The notes under the pieces: model-generated
Seen by the model: only the letters and a program-made list of their open reading frames with translations
What the model was told of the DNA's origin: nothing
Databases searched by the model: none
NCBI RefSeq assembly: GCF_018446385.1
Contig: NW_024589871.1
Coordinates: 434,001-498,000 of the forward strand
Origin: Zingiber officinale
Lineage: Eukaryota; Streptophyta; Magnoliopsida; Zingiberales; Zingiberaceae
Length of the DNA: 64,000 nt
Direction of reading: 5' to 3'
In this document: piece by piece, positions 19,963-31,700 of the stretch
Layout: every line of letters starts with the position of its first letter
How positions within the stretch are numbered: the first letter of the stretch is position 1
Position numbers and translations under genes: made by a program

Positions 19963-22900
19963 CTATTGAGAAGTATTCTCGACCAATGATGACCCTATCT
20001 GAAGCATCAGTGGATACACAGGACTGAATTCCTTGTCTCCTCGAGCTCTGACCTTTCTCTCATAATCATCAAGTGTAGCCTTAATTCCTTTCCAAATCTG
20101 ATCCTCACCGTGTGAATCAAGCCATATCGAGTACTTTTTAGGTGTCAGCTGATTACTTTGTAATGGAGATTGCAACTCATCAGGAGCTCTAGAGTAAAGG
20201 TGATGGAGTATAACACTGGGTGGCAGGTCCTTGAGTAATGGAGACCCTGCAAGCTGATCTGTCTCCAGAAAGATGATAGGTCGGAAAGCACGAAGTGCTC
20301 GATATGGTGCACCAAGTTGTTCCACAGGAAACAAGTTCTGGCCAACAGCATGCTCCAGCTCAGCCATATCTCTTGCCAGCTTCAGCTTACCTGACTCGGA
20401 CAGAGGTCTCAAAAGAGAAGCATGTCTGATGAAGAAGATTAAAATTCGAGAAGCCATTCTGCGAGCTAGCATTGTGCATATAGTCTCAGAATGAGAGCCA
20501 GAAGAAAGCAGAAGCTTGGATAGGAACTCATTTCGAAAATGGAGTGAGCATTTCTGTAACCCATCCATGTAACTTGTGGCATTGTTATCCAACATTGAGT
20601 CAATTCCTGCAGATCCATAATCTTGCTCATGGATTTGCAGTATGTAGGATTCCAATTGATCAAGCATAGCTTTGAATAAGGAGGTAACTGAGTCGCACGC
20701 AACTCCATAGATGACGCCAAGTGAAGGAGACAGGACATCTGAAGCTATAGCTGGAAGTGAAGAAGTTGTGTGAGAAACACGTGCATGTATCTCCTGCAAA
20801 TGCAGGCACAAAGAAAAATTCTTGATTTGGGCTGCAGTGGCAGGACCAGTGACTTGGCAAGCTTCGGGACCAGTGGAGATCTGGAAGTTAAATATAACAC
20901 AATATCAAAGATTATGTCTAATCAGTAAACAACCACAAGAAAGCTAATTGTAATACCCCAACTTATACGATAAAATAATGTTGAAATAGAAAAGGCATAA
21001 AAGCTCAAAGACAATTCTTATTTTTCAAAAACACAAACAATTTTAGAAACTGCTTCTCAAAGTCATAAAAGGAAACTTCCAATTTTTACCACAACAAATT
21101 TTTGAACAAATTTTACTCTAGGAATTATGTTCTCATCAAAACAATCATGAAAGTCATGTAGGTTCCAACTACTTGTTGTGCAAAAGGCGGGTCCCGCCGC
21201 CCAGCGGCCCCCTAGGCCTGGCCCCACAGGGATCCTAGGAGGAGGTAAATCAGCGGTGAATGCTGGCCCGGGTAAAGCGTGGTGTCTCCGGAATTTAACA
21301 CAGCCGGCCCAGATTATTCATCCAGTGCGCGTCCGTGGACCTTCGACCCTACAACTCATTGTGCAAGGATGCCACGCCTTAACCGGTTGATCCAGCCCGC
21401 GGGGGCAAGTTCCAACTACTTGTGATCACATAGATCTTGTCCCTTAGTTTAACTTTATACGAGACCATATCACTAGAATTGTTCAGATCAATAAAATTAC
21501 TTTTTATTGCATTAACTAATGTTCTTTCATTTCCCTATATCCTATAAACCTTCAAATCTAATTCAATTGATTGACCACCTTCTAACACAGTACCAACTCA
21601 AACTATTTTCTTTCATTTCATCAACTTTTGGAACTGCTTCTAATTGCAAATGATCTATTGGCTGTTAAGATAGTCGAGGAAAAACCGGAAGAGACTCAGA
21701 AGAAATACAAATCATCAAATTCTTATGTCTCCTTCATAAATTCTCAATGCCTATGAACAAAGCAAAAGAATATCTACAAAGGAGAAACCAAAACAATAAT
21801 AGGAAATATCCCAAATCAAATATGCAAATGAAATTGAAAATTCTAACCAGATAGTTCTTAGAATCCATTGGAGACTAAAATTGGATGCACATCCCAAGGT
21901 ACAAATTCTATATAGTAACAGAAGTATAACAAGTAACCAACCAAGACTTGTGAAATTAAACATAAGCATCAATGCATAGGAAAACCCAAATAGGTGAGGT
22001 AGCTATTGTTGGAGACTATTTACCTGGTATTCAGCCCTCTCTGCTAACAAGAGAAGAACTTTGCCAATCTCATGCAAAACAAGGAGGATAAGGTGCCCGT
22101 GCATTCTCACAACTTCAATCTCTTCTTGGATACGCAATATAATTCTAGAGATCTGCTCTTTTGATGGAATGCTTCCGCGATTAGACACTGCAAATATGCT
22201 ATTTACATTATCTGAAAGACGACTTAGGCATAAAGCAAGAAATGCTGTTTGGAATATGTTAATGGCAGCAACCAATTGTTCCTTTCCTTCAGGATTCAGA
22301 GCGGGTAGAACCCCCTTCACATTCGTGTCCCGTGAAATTCTTTCAAGAAGATTCTCAATCATAGAGAACAACTTTGGATACCCATGTGTAAATGCTTCTT
22401 TGACAAAACTAGATGCTGTGAAAGCAGACTTAATTTGACTAGCAAAAGTTTTCACAAGTGCTTCCCAGACCCGTTCTGTTAATAGAGGATCACCCTCCTG
22501 TATCAGGTTCAGCAAAGTGAAATAAGAGACAAAGTTTTAAACAACAAAGTGCACCAAAACATCAGCAAAAACAAAATCAAGTTAAAAAGAATAATCCATA
22601 ACATGGTGTAGAATTCAAAAGAACAAAGGAAATGTGATTCCTGTGGTTGATTGCTATAATAACAACACAACCTTTATTCTAATTTCTGCATTCACCAAGA
22701 TAACAGAATATGTCAAGGAAAACAGATTTATCACAGATAGCATAGTCATAATTTCTGAAACCATAATTTCAAGTTCATTATAGATGACAAAAAAACCAAC
22801 ACACAAAACAGAGGGTAGGGCTACTCTAGCAACTGCAGCTAAGATCATTACAAAATTAACTGAGGTAAGCTTTGCTGTTCTAATACCTAAAAGATGACCA

Positions 22901-24650
22901 GATGAAAGTTCCATTCAACTGCATATATAATTTGCTAAATTAATAAGATATGGAGGTTGCAGCACGCAAGGAAGGATCCTTCTCTCCAATTCCCAACACC
23001 CATTAGGCCAATCATTTTCCACAAATTCAATATCCCACTTCAACTGCATGTTAACCTATCCTAATTCTGCATAATTTGCAACTAAATTAATGATATATGG
23101 AACTCACAAGGCAGGATCCTTCCCTCCAATTCCAACCATTCATCAGGTCAATCATTTTCCACAAACTCAATCTCCCGCCAACAGTTTCATCAACTATGTT
23201 CAAAGAATCAGACGTTAAACAGATTGAAAAGTCCATTTAAGCTGTTCCATTTGATGAAAAAGATGTGAAAGTAGATTAGAAACAATTATGAATTTAATTA
23301 AAACACTCAGAAAGCAACATAGAATATCAAGGAAAATGGATTTGCGTTTATAAAAGAATATGCTAGCAGAAAGAAACCTGAAAAAACAGAATTTATTTTA
23401 CAGACAGAATTTTGCAGAAATCATAATGTACTGGGAAAACGTTCTAGAAATTCTCTCCTATGATAACTGCATGGTTTCAAAAGTTCAGATAAAAAAAACA
23501 ACAAATCAAAAACCAATTTCTTACTCAAAGTCTCGTAGAAGGAGTCCGATATGTTAAACAAATTACTCACCTGCCAGACCTCATTGAGGAATAGGACCTG
23601 CGTAAATGGCACCTTCTTCTTTGAGAGCACGGTCTGTAGATGCCACACCGCAGTCACGACCTTGTGAAGTTCGTCCATGCACTTCCCCATCCTTTCCCAA
23701 AGGGCATCTGTAGCCCTCTTCCCTCCCCCAATCTGTGGTGTCCCGCTCCTTTGAACCCCGCCAGGACCAAAACCCGCCGATGATGTTGAGATCGCCTTCA
23801 TGTCGAGCGCCGTTCCTACGCTTTTGACCCCGATACCCTTATATTTGCTGACAATGGTATCGACAGCAGATCTAAGCTCCCCAAGGTTGTAGAACACCTG
23901 AAGGCCACACCAAATGTCGTTCTGATTGGACTCGTCCATGCCCCTCTCGATGGTCTTCATAGCCTCAGTCCTCAGGCGAGACCCTATCTCCGAGAGCCAG
24001 CGTATCTCATCCTCGACGACGGAGATACCGGAAAGGCCGCGTTCCTGGTAGAGGAGCTCGATCTCGTGATGCATCTCAGCAGCTTTGGAGAGGTCAAGAC
24101 GGTCAGGAGTGCCTGACGAGACGAGATCTCGCAGCCTGCGCGAGAGACGGAGGAGTCTGGCAGCGGAGGCGAGGAGATCGGCAGCGGCGTGGAGGTTGGA
24201 TAGCTGGATAGTGTGGGCACGAACCACCTGGCGAGGCTCGGCGAGATCCAGACGGGAACGGCGGAGGGAGGACTGAAGGGACTCGACGCCGGAGCGGACT
24301 GCGGCGAGGGAAGACTCAGAGGAGCGGAGAGAGGCTAGCTGCGCAAGAAGGGCAGGATGGCGGGACAGCACCTCCTTTCGAAGATGGCTCTGAAGGAGGC
24401 GAATGGCATCCTGGAGGGACTCAGCGAGGGCGGCGGCGGAGCCGGAGCTTAGGGCCTGGGAAGAGAAGCGCACAGAATCGAATTCGGGGGAGAGGAAGGC
24501 GGAGAAGATGGGATCGGAAGCGAAGGCCTCGAGGGGCGAAGGTGAGGAGGAGGCGTCGGCGGAGGAAGCGGCAGTGTCGGCGGCGGAAGGGCTCTTGAAG
24601 GTCCCGAGCTTTTGGAGCGGGGAAGACGGAAGGATGCCCGGCGACGCCAT
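19963..24650 (-). CDS. COG5: Conserved oligomeric Golgi complex subunit 5 (COG5)
   Basis: Subunit of the COG tethering complex that captures retrograde vesicles at the Golgi. Three exons on the minus strand: 24650-23571 (360 codons), 22497-22024 (158 codons) and 20880-19963 (305 codons plus TAG), all in phase 0, giving 823 residues, close to the roughly 832 of Arabidopsis COG5. The N-terminus is Ser/Ala/Pro-rich (MASPGILPSSPLQK) with a low-complexity, GC-rich exon 1. The helical COG5 region follows (ESLQDAIRLLQSHLRKEVL; RGLSGISVVEDEIRWL; DIWCGLQVFYNLGELRSA). The middle part has LFSMIENLLERISRDT and the C-terminal part ILIFFIRHASLLRPLSESGK and APYRALRAFRPIIF. The start is the first ATG of the GC-rich exon. 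The 1.1-kb and 1.5-kb wide introns carry a degenerate tandem repeat and a SINE respectively. No break was seen. Confidence 0.95.
21177..21408 (-). mobile_element. tRNA-derived SINE with 15-bp target duplication
   Basis: A GC-rich insert of about 232 bp in the second COG5 intron, flanked by identical 15-bp copies of GTTCCAACTACTTGT (21162-21176 and 21409-21423). On the minus strand the head reads GGCTGGATCAACCGGTTAAG (box A-like) and, further on, GGGTCGAAGGTCC (box B-like). The body is GC-rich and it ends CCGCCTTTTG. Perfect target duplications and the tRNA-like head support a SINE that inserted fairly recently. The family is not one I can name. Confidence 0.8.
22929..23180. repeat. Degenerate tandem duplication, about 144-bp unit, in COG5 intron 1
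   Basis: Two copies share AATTTGC, AGGATCCTTC, TCCAATTCC and CAATCATTTTCCACAAA in the same order, at about 22929-23038 and 23073-23180. They differ by substitutions and small indels. Confidence 0.75.
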
Positions 24651-24745
24651 GACAAGAGGTGCAGTGCCTGCAGTCGCAGCACCAGATCAAGATCTAGTCC
24701 CTCGTCGGCTTTTCTCCCCTTCGCCTGCGTTTGTAGGCTGAACAC

Positions 24746-24785
24746 TGGGCCTTGACTTCAACACGGGCCTAGTTGCTCCGGCCCA
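24746..24785 (-). promoter_or_regulatory. Site II-like motifs upstream of COG5
   Basis: TGGGCC at 24746-24751, a GGGCC at 24765-24769 and GGCCCA (TGGGCC on the minus strand) at 24780-24785 lie 95-135 bases upstream of the COG5 start. Clustered TGGGCY site II motifs are usual in promoters of plant housekeeping genes. Confidence 0.45.
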
Positions 24786-25745
24786 TATTGTGACGACCCA
24801 TGCATCTGGTAATTCATTAAAAAACACTCATCCTGATGAAGTTGTGAATTGAGGGAGCCATACGTATAAATTCATAGGGAAGTCTTCATCTACAAGTCAG
24901 ATGGTTAATCTTCACTCTTCAAAGCGTACAGTAAACCCGAGTAATCGATTTAAAGAAATCCAAAACATATGCCGGATGATAGCAGCAGTCACATTCCCAC
25001 GCAACCTCGTGTAACCAACTTGCATATGCAGCAGTACCTCTCCATATAATACAACAGAATGTTTTTCCTTCTTGCATTTGAGAATTTGAAAAAAAAAAAA
25101 AAACACTAATAATGAATTTGCACCAGATTTTACAACTTATAGAGATGATTTTTTTTTCCAACAGAGATGGGTATGATGGTTTCCCAATAGACCTAATACA
25201 ACGTTTTATATCAAGAACTCGCTACCCAAACATTACGGGAGAAAAATTAAGAACTGGAGCATCAGCATATGCGGATATCAACTCATTTTCTCCCCGGAGA
25301 TGTTGGGATATTGATAACAGCGTTGGTTATCTGCACCCAATAAAAACAAAATGAGTTCTTGCTAACAATGCAAAAATATGAAGCATAAATAGCAAATTTG
25401 CATCTACAATGGCATCCTCATAGAGAAATTATATGATATCCATCCTAGGGTAATTTGGGTTCATTCTAAGGTTAGTCTTCGATTTTACTACAACCCCAAA
25501 ATACTGATATAATAATACAAATTGATAATTTGCCAGTGAACATAAACAGGGATGAACTACTTGCAGACAATTTGATTGAAACTATCTTTTGGTTTTGTTG
25601 TATTTTCAATGACAAAATAAAAACTTTTTTTGATCTGTTCTAGGAAAAAAGATTCTAAATGACAAAGTCACTCAGTTTTCATTCTGGATTTTATTTTGTT
25701 GTTGCATAAAGATGTATTGATAGCCTTCACTGCTGAATGCAAAAA
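24786..25745. other. Interval between COG5 promoter and CAP-D2 3' end
   Basis: About 1 kb holding COG5 upstream DNA and the probable CAP-D2 3' UTR. A possible alternative terminal exon of CAP-D2 begins at 25330, where a minus-strand TGCAG acceptor is followed directly by A-TAA. No other gene is supported. Confidence 0.45.
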
Positions 25746-28700
25746 CTAAATAAAACCAAGGTAGTAGAGACCAGACCTTCGGGTTGAGCGAGTTCTCCGT
25801 TGTTTGGTACCACTGTCAATTTGATTCAGCGATGCCGATACTCTAACTCTCCTTGTTTGGTATTTAGAGACACCTGAACGAACCCATACTCATAAATTTT
25901 TGTAACAATACCTGAATTTTATAACTAGATAAGTTTAGTTACCTCTCTTGGTTTTGGAAGATTGAACCTCTGTACCATCTGTTTCACATTCATTGGCGAT
26001 ACTAGAAACACAACTTTCCTTTGATGTTGCATCATTTGTTTCTAGTGAACCCCCTTCCCCGGATGAAATACTTTTGCCTCCAAGTGAAGGATTGATCACC
26101 CCACCTATTCAATCACTCAGAAAATAGAATGAATCTTTTAGTATTGTCTCGCAGCAAGAAATAACATGGAGAAGCTTGTGATAAAAATTGCAAAACAAGA
26201 GATAAAATTGATGATTATGTCAATTGAGATTTATGAATTTTGATAAACCAAACTGTCATTTTTCGGGAAGCATATCCTGCCTAGCACATAGTTTCAGCTT
26301 GAAATGTTCCTTTGATCTTAACACTACCTTCAGCCTTTATTCCAAGTCCAACAAGCCCATAAGTTATACAAAGATGTTCATTTAAAAATCAATAATAGTT
26401 ATACATTTTGCATTCTCATTAAGAGGTAAAATGAACAGCCTGAATTTATTTACACTCAAGCTATATTCAGATTCTTCAGCACTGTCCCAAGCTAATATTA
26501 CCAAATTTTAAAGCAATAAGGGAAACAGACAAGCAAATTGCATAATTTAAGAAGGATTCTAAAATGACCAATCTTACTATAAACACAATGCAGTGCATAC
26601 CTTCATTAGTGGCTTTACCTGAAGTGTTTTCCCTGATCAGGAAATCTTCAAGACTGCCATAGTTTTGTTGGTGAACTTGTGCATTTCTAGCAGTTGCTTC
26701 CTGTTCCTTTCTGTATGTATGTATCTTGTTAAGCTTCTCTTCAAATTCGTCGATGTAAGACTTAATCTCAGCTTTTCCAAATTTTTTACACTGTTTAGTT
26801 TTTTAAAAAAAAAAAGTTTAAGATAATCATGGACAAGATCAGAATTTGCATATTTCTACTATAACTTGCTAAGCAGTTTAAGAGTCACTAGAATTATTTA
26901 GAAATTCAAGCTTTTACCTTATTGATGATGCTCCGGAAATGGTCCATCACAGATTCATCACATAAGGCATGCTCATATGCTTTAAAAGATTCGATAAGCT
27001 TCTTCAGCCCCTTCTCACTGAATGTTAATTGAGAAAGGCAATAAGCTATATGTTTCCACTGTCTATTGTCTGTAACACAAGAAAAGTAAGAAAACACAAT
27101 TGATCAGAAACATCTTGGAATGAGCAAAACCATTCATCCTTAAGTAAAACAACTTTTCCAGATCAAATTCCTTTTAATTCAATGCAAGTGTCACAGAAAT
27201 GCAGAGTTGCAACATAAACTAATCACAGCAAAAAAAAAATATAAGATAACTACAGATAGAAGAATTCCCCAGAAGTTAAATTCTCCAGCATAACAGCATA
27301 CCTTCTGTCATATGATGCAACACTAGTGAATAATTAACCAATGGACATCTAAATTATCCTCAATTCAGTAAAAAGACAAGTTAGATTAGACAAAAACAAA
27401 GTATGTGGAATTAAGAGTTGGCTTAATTGGATGGATAACAAGGAGGAAAATTGGAGAGAAAGCATGTCAAAAGTGTATTTTAGTACACCATGATTGTGCA
27501 TTTAAGTAGTCAACCATCTAAGAATGTGTATAAGCACAAATGTGACCTTAAACTTTTCAACTATTAGAAAGGTATTAGTAAGATAGTGTAGCAAGTGTAA
27601 TATGAGACTTTGAATGCTTAATTAGGGACCTTGTAGTCAGGAGCTTTGCATCTACCTTGAGGAAGAGCTATCTAAGGAACAAGAAGAGTCAAGAGCAAGG
27701 TGTGAGTTACCCACTCAAGGATTTAAATGAGTGGGACTCTTTATAGTCACACACTCTAATAACACAATTCAAAGTTCTAAGGAAGAGATACTGAGGTAGA
27801 GGATAAACTTAATTGAAAAACTTAGCATTAATATCTTGTCTGTTTGTGCTTGTATTTGTTAATTATTGTGGCACATGTCTATGTGCAACTTGAGTCTATT
27901 TTAAATCACTTATTTATAGTTTCTTATAGTATATCTATTTGCATATTACATGTGCATCTAGAATTAGCATGCTTTGATTATGGCTAAGTATTCTTATATA
28001 TGTGGTATACAACATCTTGAATTAACATGCATTCTCAGTGTTTAGAGGTGTTCTCACATAAGTAATTCGGAAATATTGGAAGCATCAGCTAAGTTGACTG
28101 GAGAGTTACACGGACAAGGAAATGGCACACTATCTTGGTCTATTAGACTTTGCATACCTCTAGGTTCAATTTCACTATAATTTTCGGAGGGTGTATAGAC
28201 ACATAAACTAACAATTAGATGTGAAATAATCTTTAGATGACCTCCAAAGTCCAAACCACAACAATATATAAAGTTTATGTAATAGGTCTCCCGTGGATGG
28301 TGGATTGCATGATCATTATGTGCCAAAGGAAGGCTAATTAGTTTTTTTTATAGTTTATTTTCAAGGTTAAGTTGCCAACTAAATCAAATGAAGCCTTGAA
28401 ATGAGATACACCCTCTTGACACAACATTTTCTGCCCCTTCTCAAGCAAGGTTGTCAAGATCAAAGGAACGTGAATGATCCATAGGTTTCGAATCATATGA
28501 TGAAATTGTAGGATCATAAGATCCAACAATTTAAGAAGAATATTTCAAAATTATATTTAGCATTTATAGACTTTCAATATATAGTAGCAATAAAAACATT
28601 ATTTTCTAATTTAATACAGTAATTAACTAAAATTATAATAAATTCTTAAAGTACATTTCTATATACCTATTATAACTTCTATAAGTGAATGATAATTATA

Positions 28701-31700
28701 AAATGATGGAGGTAACAATAGTTGGAGATAGATGATAATATCAGTAATTAAAAAAAAAGTATTCTCAACTTTGGGTTAAAAGGAATCTTATATAATTGAA
28801 AACTTTTTTCAAATGATATGGCAAGAAAAAATTATATCTTATAGAAAATGTCAATTGTTATTGAATATAGATATATTCTCAATCAAGTTTGTTGGGACAA
28901 AGCTCGTACATATGAAGAGTAAGCAAGCATATGATCAGATCGTAGGATCATAAGATCTTAGCCCAATTAAAATCCTATTTGAGATATGGATCATTTAGGT
29001 CAATTTGGACTATAGTATCGCAAGATTCTAAGGTCCAGGCTGTAATTTTGACTACTATGTTCCCAAGTAAACAAGTCTTAAATCTTCCATTCTCACATTC
29101 TTTCTTCCCTAGTCAACAACAAGATAAAAAAAAGCATTGAACTAATTATCTCTCCTACCTTCTATCATTTCATAATATCTATCTTGTGAACTTTCTATTG
29201 AACTTTCTATTGAACTTTCTATCTTCCCTAGTAAGCAAGCCCAAGGAACAAATAGTTGCTCCATCATTGGTGTAGACATGTAGTACGCATGTGGTCAAAT
29301 TAATTATTTATCACTATAAAGTTCTATCACTCATGACATTTGATTATGATTGTTGACTTTACCATTGTAAATTCGTTGAGTAGGATGTAGTTCAATAGTA
29401 TTATTATTTCAAATTTTTATATTGCTAATATGTACACTTCATTATAGTCGTCGCATTTCTACTCTGCAGTTCCTTGTTAAATTTCTTCCCTTCACTTCTA
29501 TATCAACTAGGCAACGTTATGCAATAATTAATTAGAAGAGAGACTACATGTCACCATGGAACTACTCTACTTTGCAATTTCAACATGACTTATGTCAGGC
29601 ATTATCATCTTGTTAATAACATACTTTAAGAATTATACTTAAACTGTATAAAATTTCTGCTTGTTATATTAACTAATGATGAAATGGGCTATATTTTATA
29701 GAGCACTAGCACCTACACAGCCAGTTTAAGTCAAGAAACGCTAAAAAGAACAATGAAGTTTGGATTAGGGTCAGGTTCAAGTAATAACATTGGATTAAAA
29801 AATCAAGAATGTGTCGTGTCTGAATTTGTTTAAGCAAATGGGTATTACTATTAACAGTTGTCTACATATTATACACATTTAAGTCAAGTGCCCTTTGATG
29901 TGTATAGCTATTTATCATATTTGATAAGGTCCAAATAGAGGAATAGGAACAGAGATGGATATTTAATCGAGTGTTGAGAGTGAGTAAAATTAGATTCAAG
30001 TTTGGGACAAAACGAAAAGATATGCATACCCAGCCTACTAGAATTCTAGTTATGACTTCTTGTACAACATTCATTAGTTGTATTAATTTCTAAATGTTGT
30101 TTCAGCTATTTTTATTTAGAACTCATTCACATGGTTTTGACTTTTGAGTACTTCCATGTTTTTGATAGTATATAGTGAAACTTCCAGTTAGGCGATGTGA
30201 AACTATGATAAACATACATATCAAACGAGGAAGAGGAAGACCAAAAAAGACTTGGTTAGCAATAATAAAACAAGATAAAATTTATTTAAATATAGATGAT
30301 GATATAATAGAAGATAGAACTCAATGGCGTAAAAGGATTCATACAACCGACCCCACCTAGTGGGAAAAGGCTTAGTTGTTGTTATTGTTATAGTGACCTG
30401 TTCAAAAGTTATTCAGCATCAAAACAATATTGTCTGATGGTCAGCATAGTGCACTAAGGAAATTACTAGGCAATTGTCGAAATTTTTCTAATCACAAAGG
30501 AAATCAACACAAGGTATAACAATTATGTTCAATAAAGGCAATAAATGAACAAAGCTTTTGAACATGCTTGTAGGAAAACTCAATTTATATTAATAAAAGA
30601 ATGCCAATGATCATTATAAATATGGATGTCATCAAACATACCTGTAGCTCCACTAAACCTATTGCACAGCTTTTCAACAAGTGCTTCCATTTGCTTGTCC
30701 TAGAGTGATAGAATCTGATTATGAGAAACCAAAACAAACAGAATGCATCTAAGAGCACTTTGTAAAAAACTACCTTCTTAATAGAATTAATCAAAAACTG
30801 CATTATGTTGTTAAATGCATCTTCACTGATATTTTGATTGCTTAAACTGCTGAGGATATCAGGAAGTAGATTATATATTGGGTTGCTTCCTGCATGGACA
30901 AAATAAAGATCAGAGTGAACATCATGTTTTCATCTGTTAGCTAACTTACAAATCATCAGAATGGAACCTTTCTTTGACAACTCGTTAAAGAATAATTTGG
31001 CAAGACTTGCAATTCTTTCATCCTCATCTTCAATACGCATTGTCATTTCATATATATAGCCTTTCACCTGATAAAATGTGTGCATGGTTATGTTAAATAA
31101 TAGCAGAGAGAAATTAAGAAACATAAAAATTCAGCACCTTCATCATATCATTCAAGATAAGATGAGACAACACCAAGACAGCATTTTTCCTCACGGATAC
31201 TGAAGGATCTCTTAGTCGAGCATACATATTCTCAGTCCATGGCTCAAGAAGATTTGGGAAACGAACTGCCAAATCACCAAGAGCCACTGTGCAGTTGGAA
31301 CGAACAGTTTCTGTTGAAGCGCTCTCCACAACAGTGAACAGAAGCTGAAGATTTGATTCGCTGAAAATGTTTCGGTTTAATATTCGCATACCAGTCCAAG
31401 CAGTATTAATTTTACAAAGTATACATCTCTTACCAAAAGTCTGAATCAACAATCATTAATCTGCATAGAGCAAGCATTGCAGAGGCTTGCAATTCAGGAA
31501 ACTACACAAGCCAGTCGTACCTCAAATTAGTGTAAAACAAGCCAGTATATTCTAATAGGCAATAGCCCAGCCTATGAGCTAAGAGAAGAACAAACCCAAT
31601 GACTCACCTTTTGAATTAAATTCAAATTTCTACAGAGCTTTGAGAGAAAGGGAGCACAGTATCCAATGAGGTTTTTCTCAATAGATCCACCAGAAACAAT

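Noticed and set aside
24403-24741. 112-codon plus-strand frame opposite COG5 exon 1
   Set aside because: Shadow of the GC-rich COG5 coding strand; COG5 itself is clearly recognisable.
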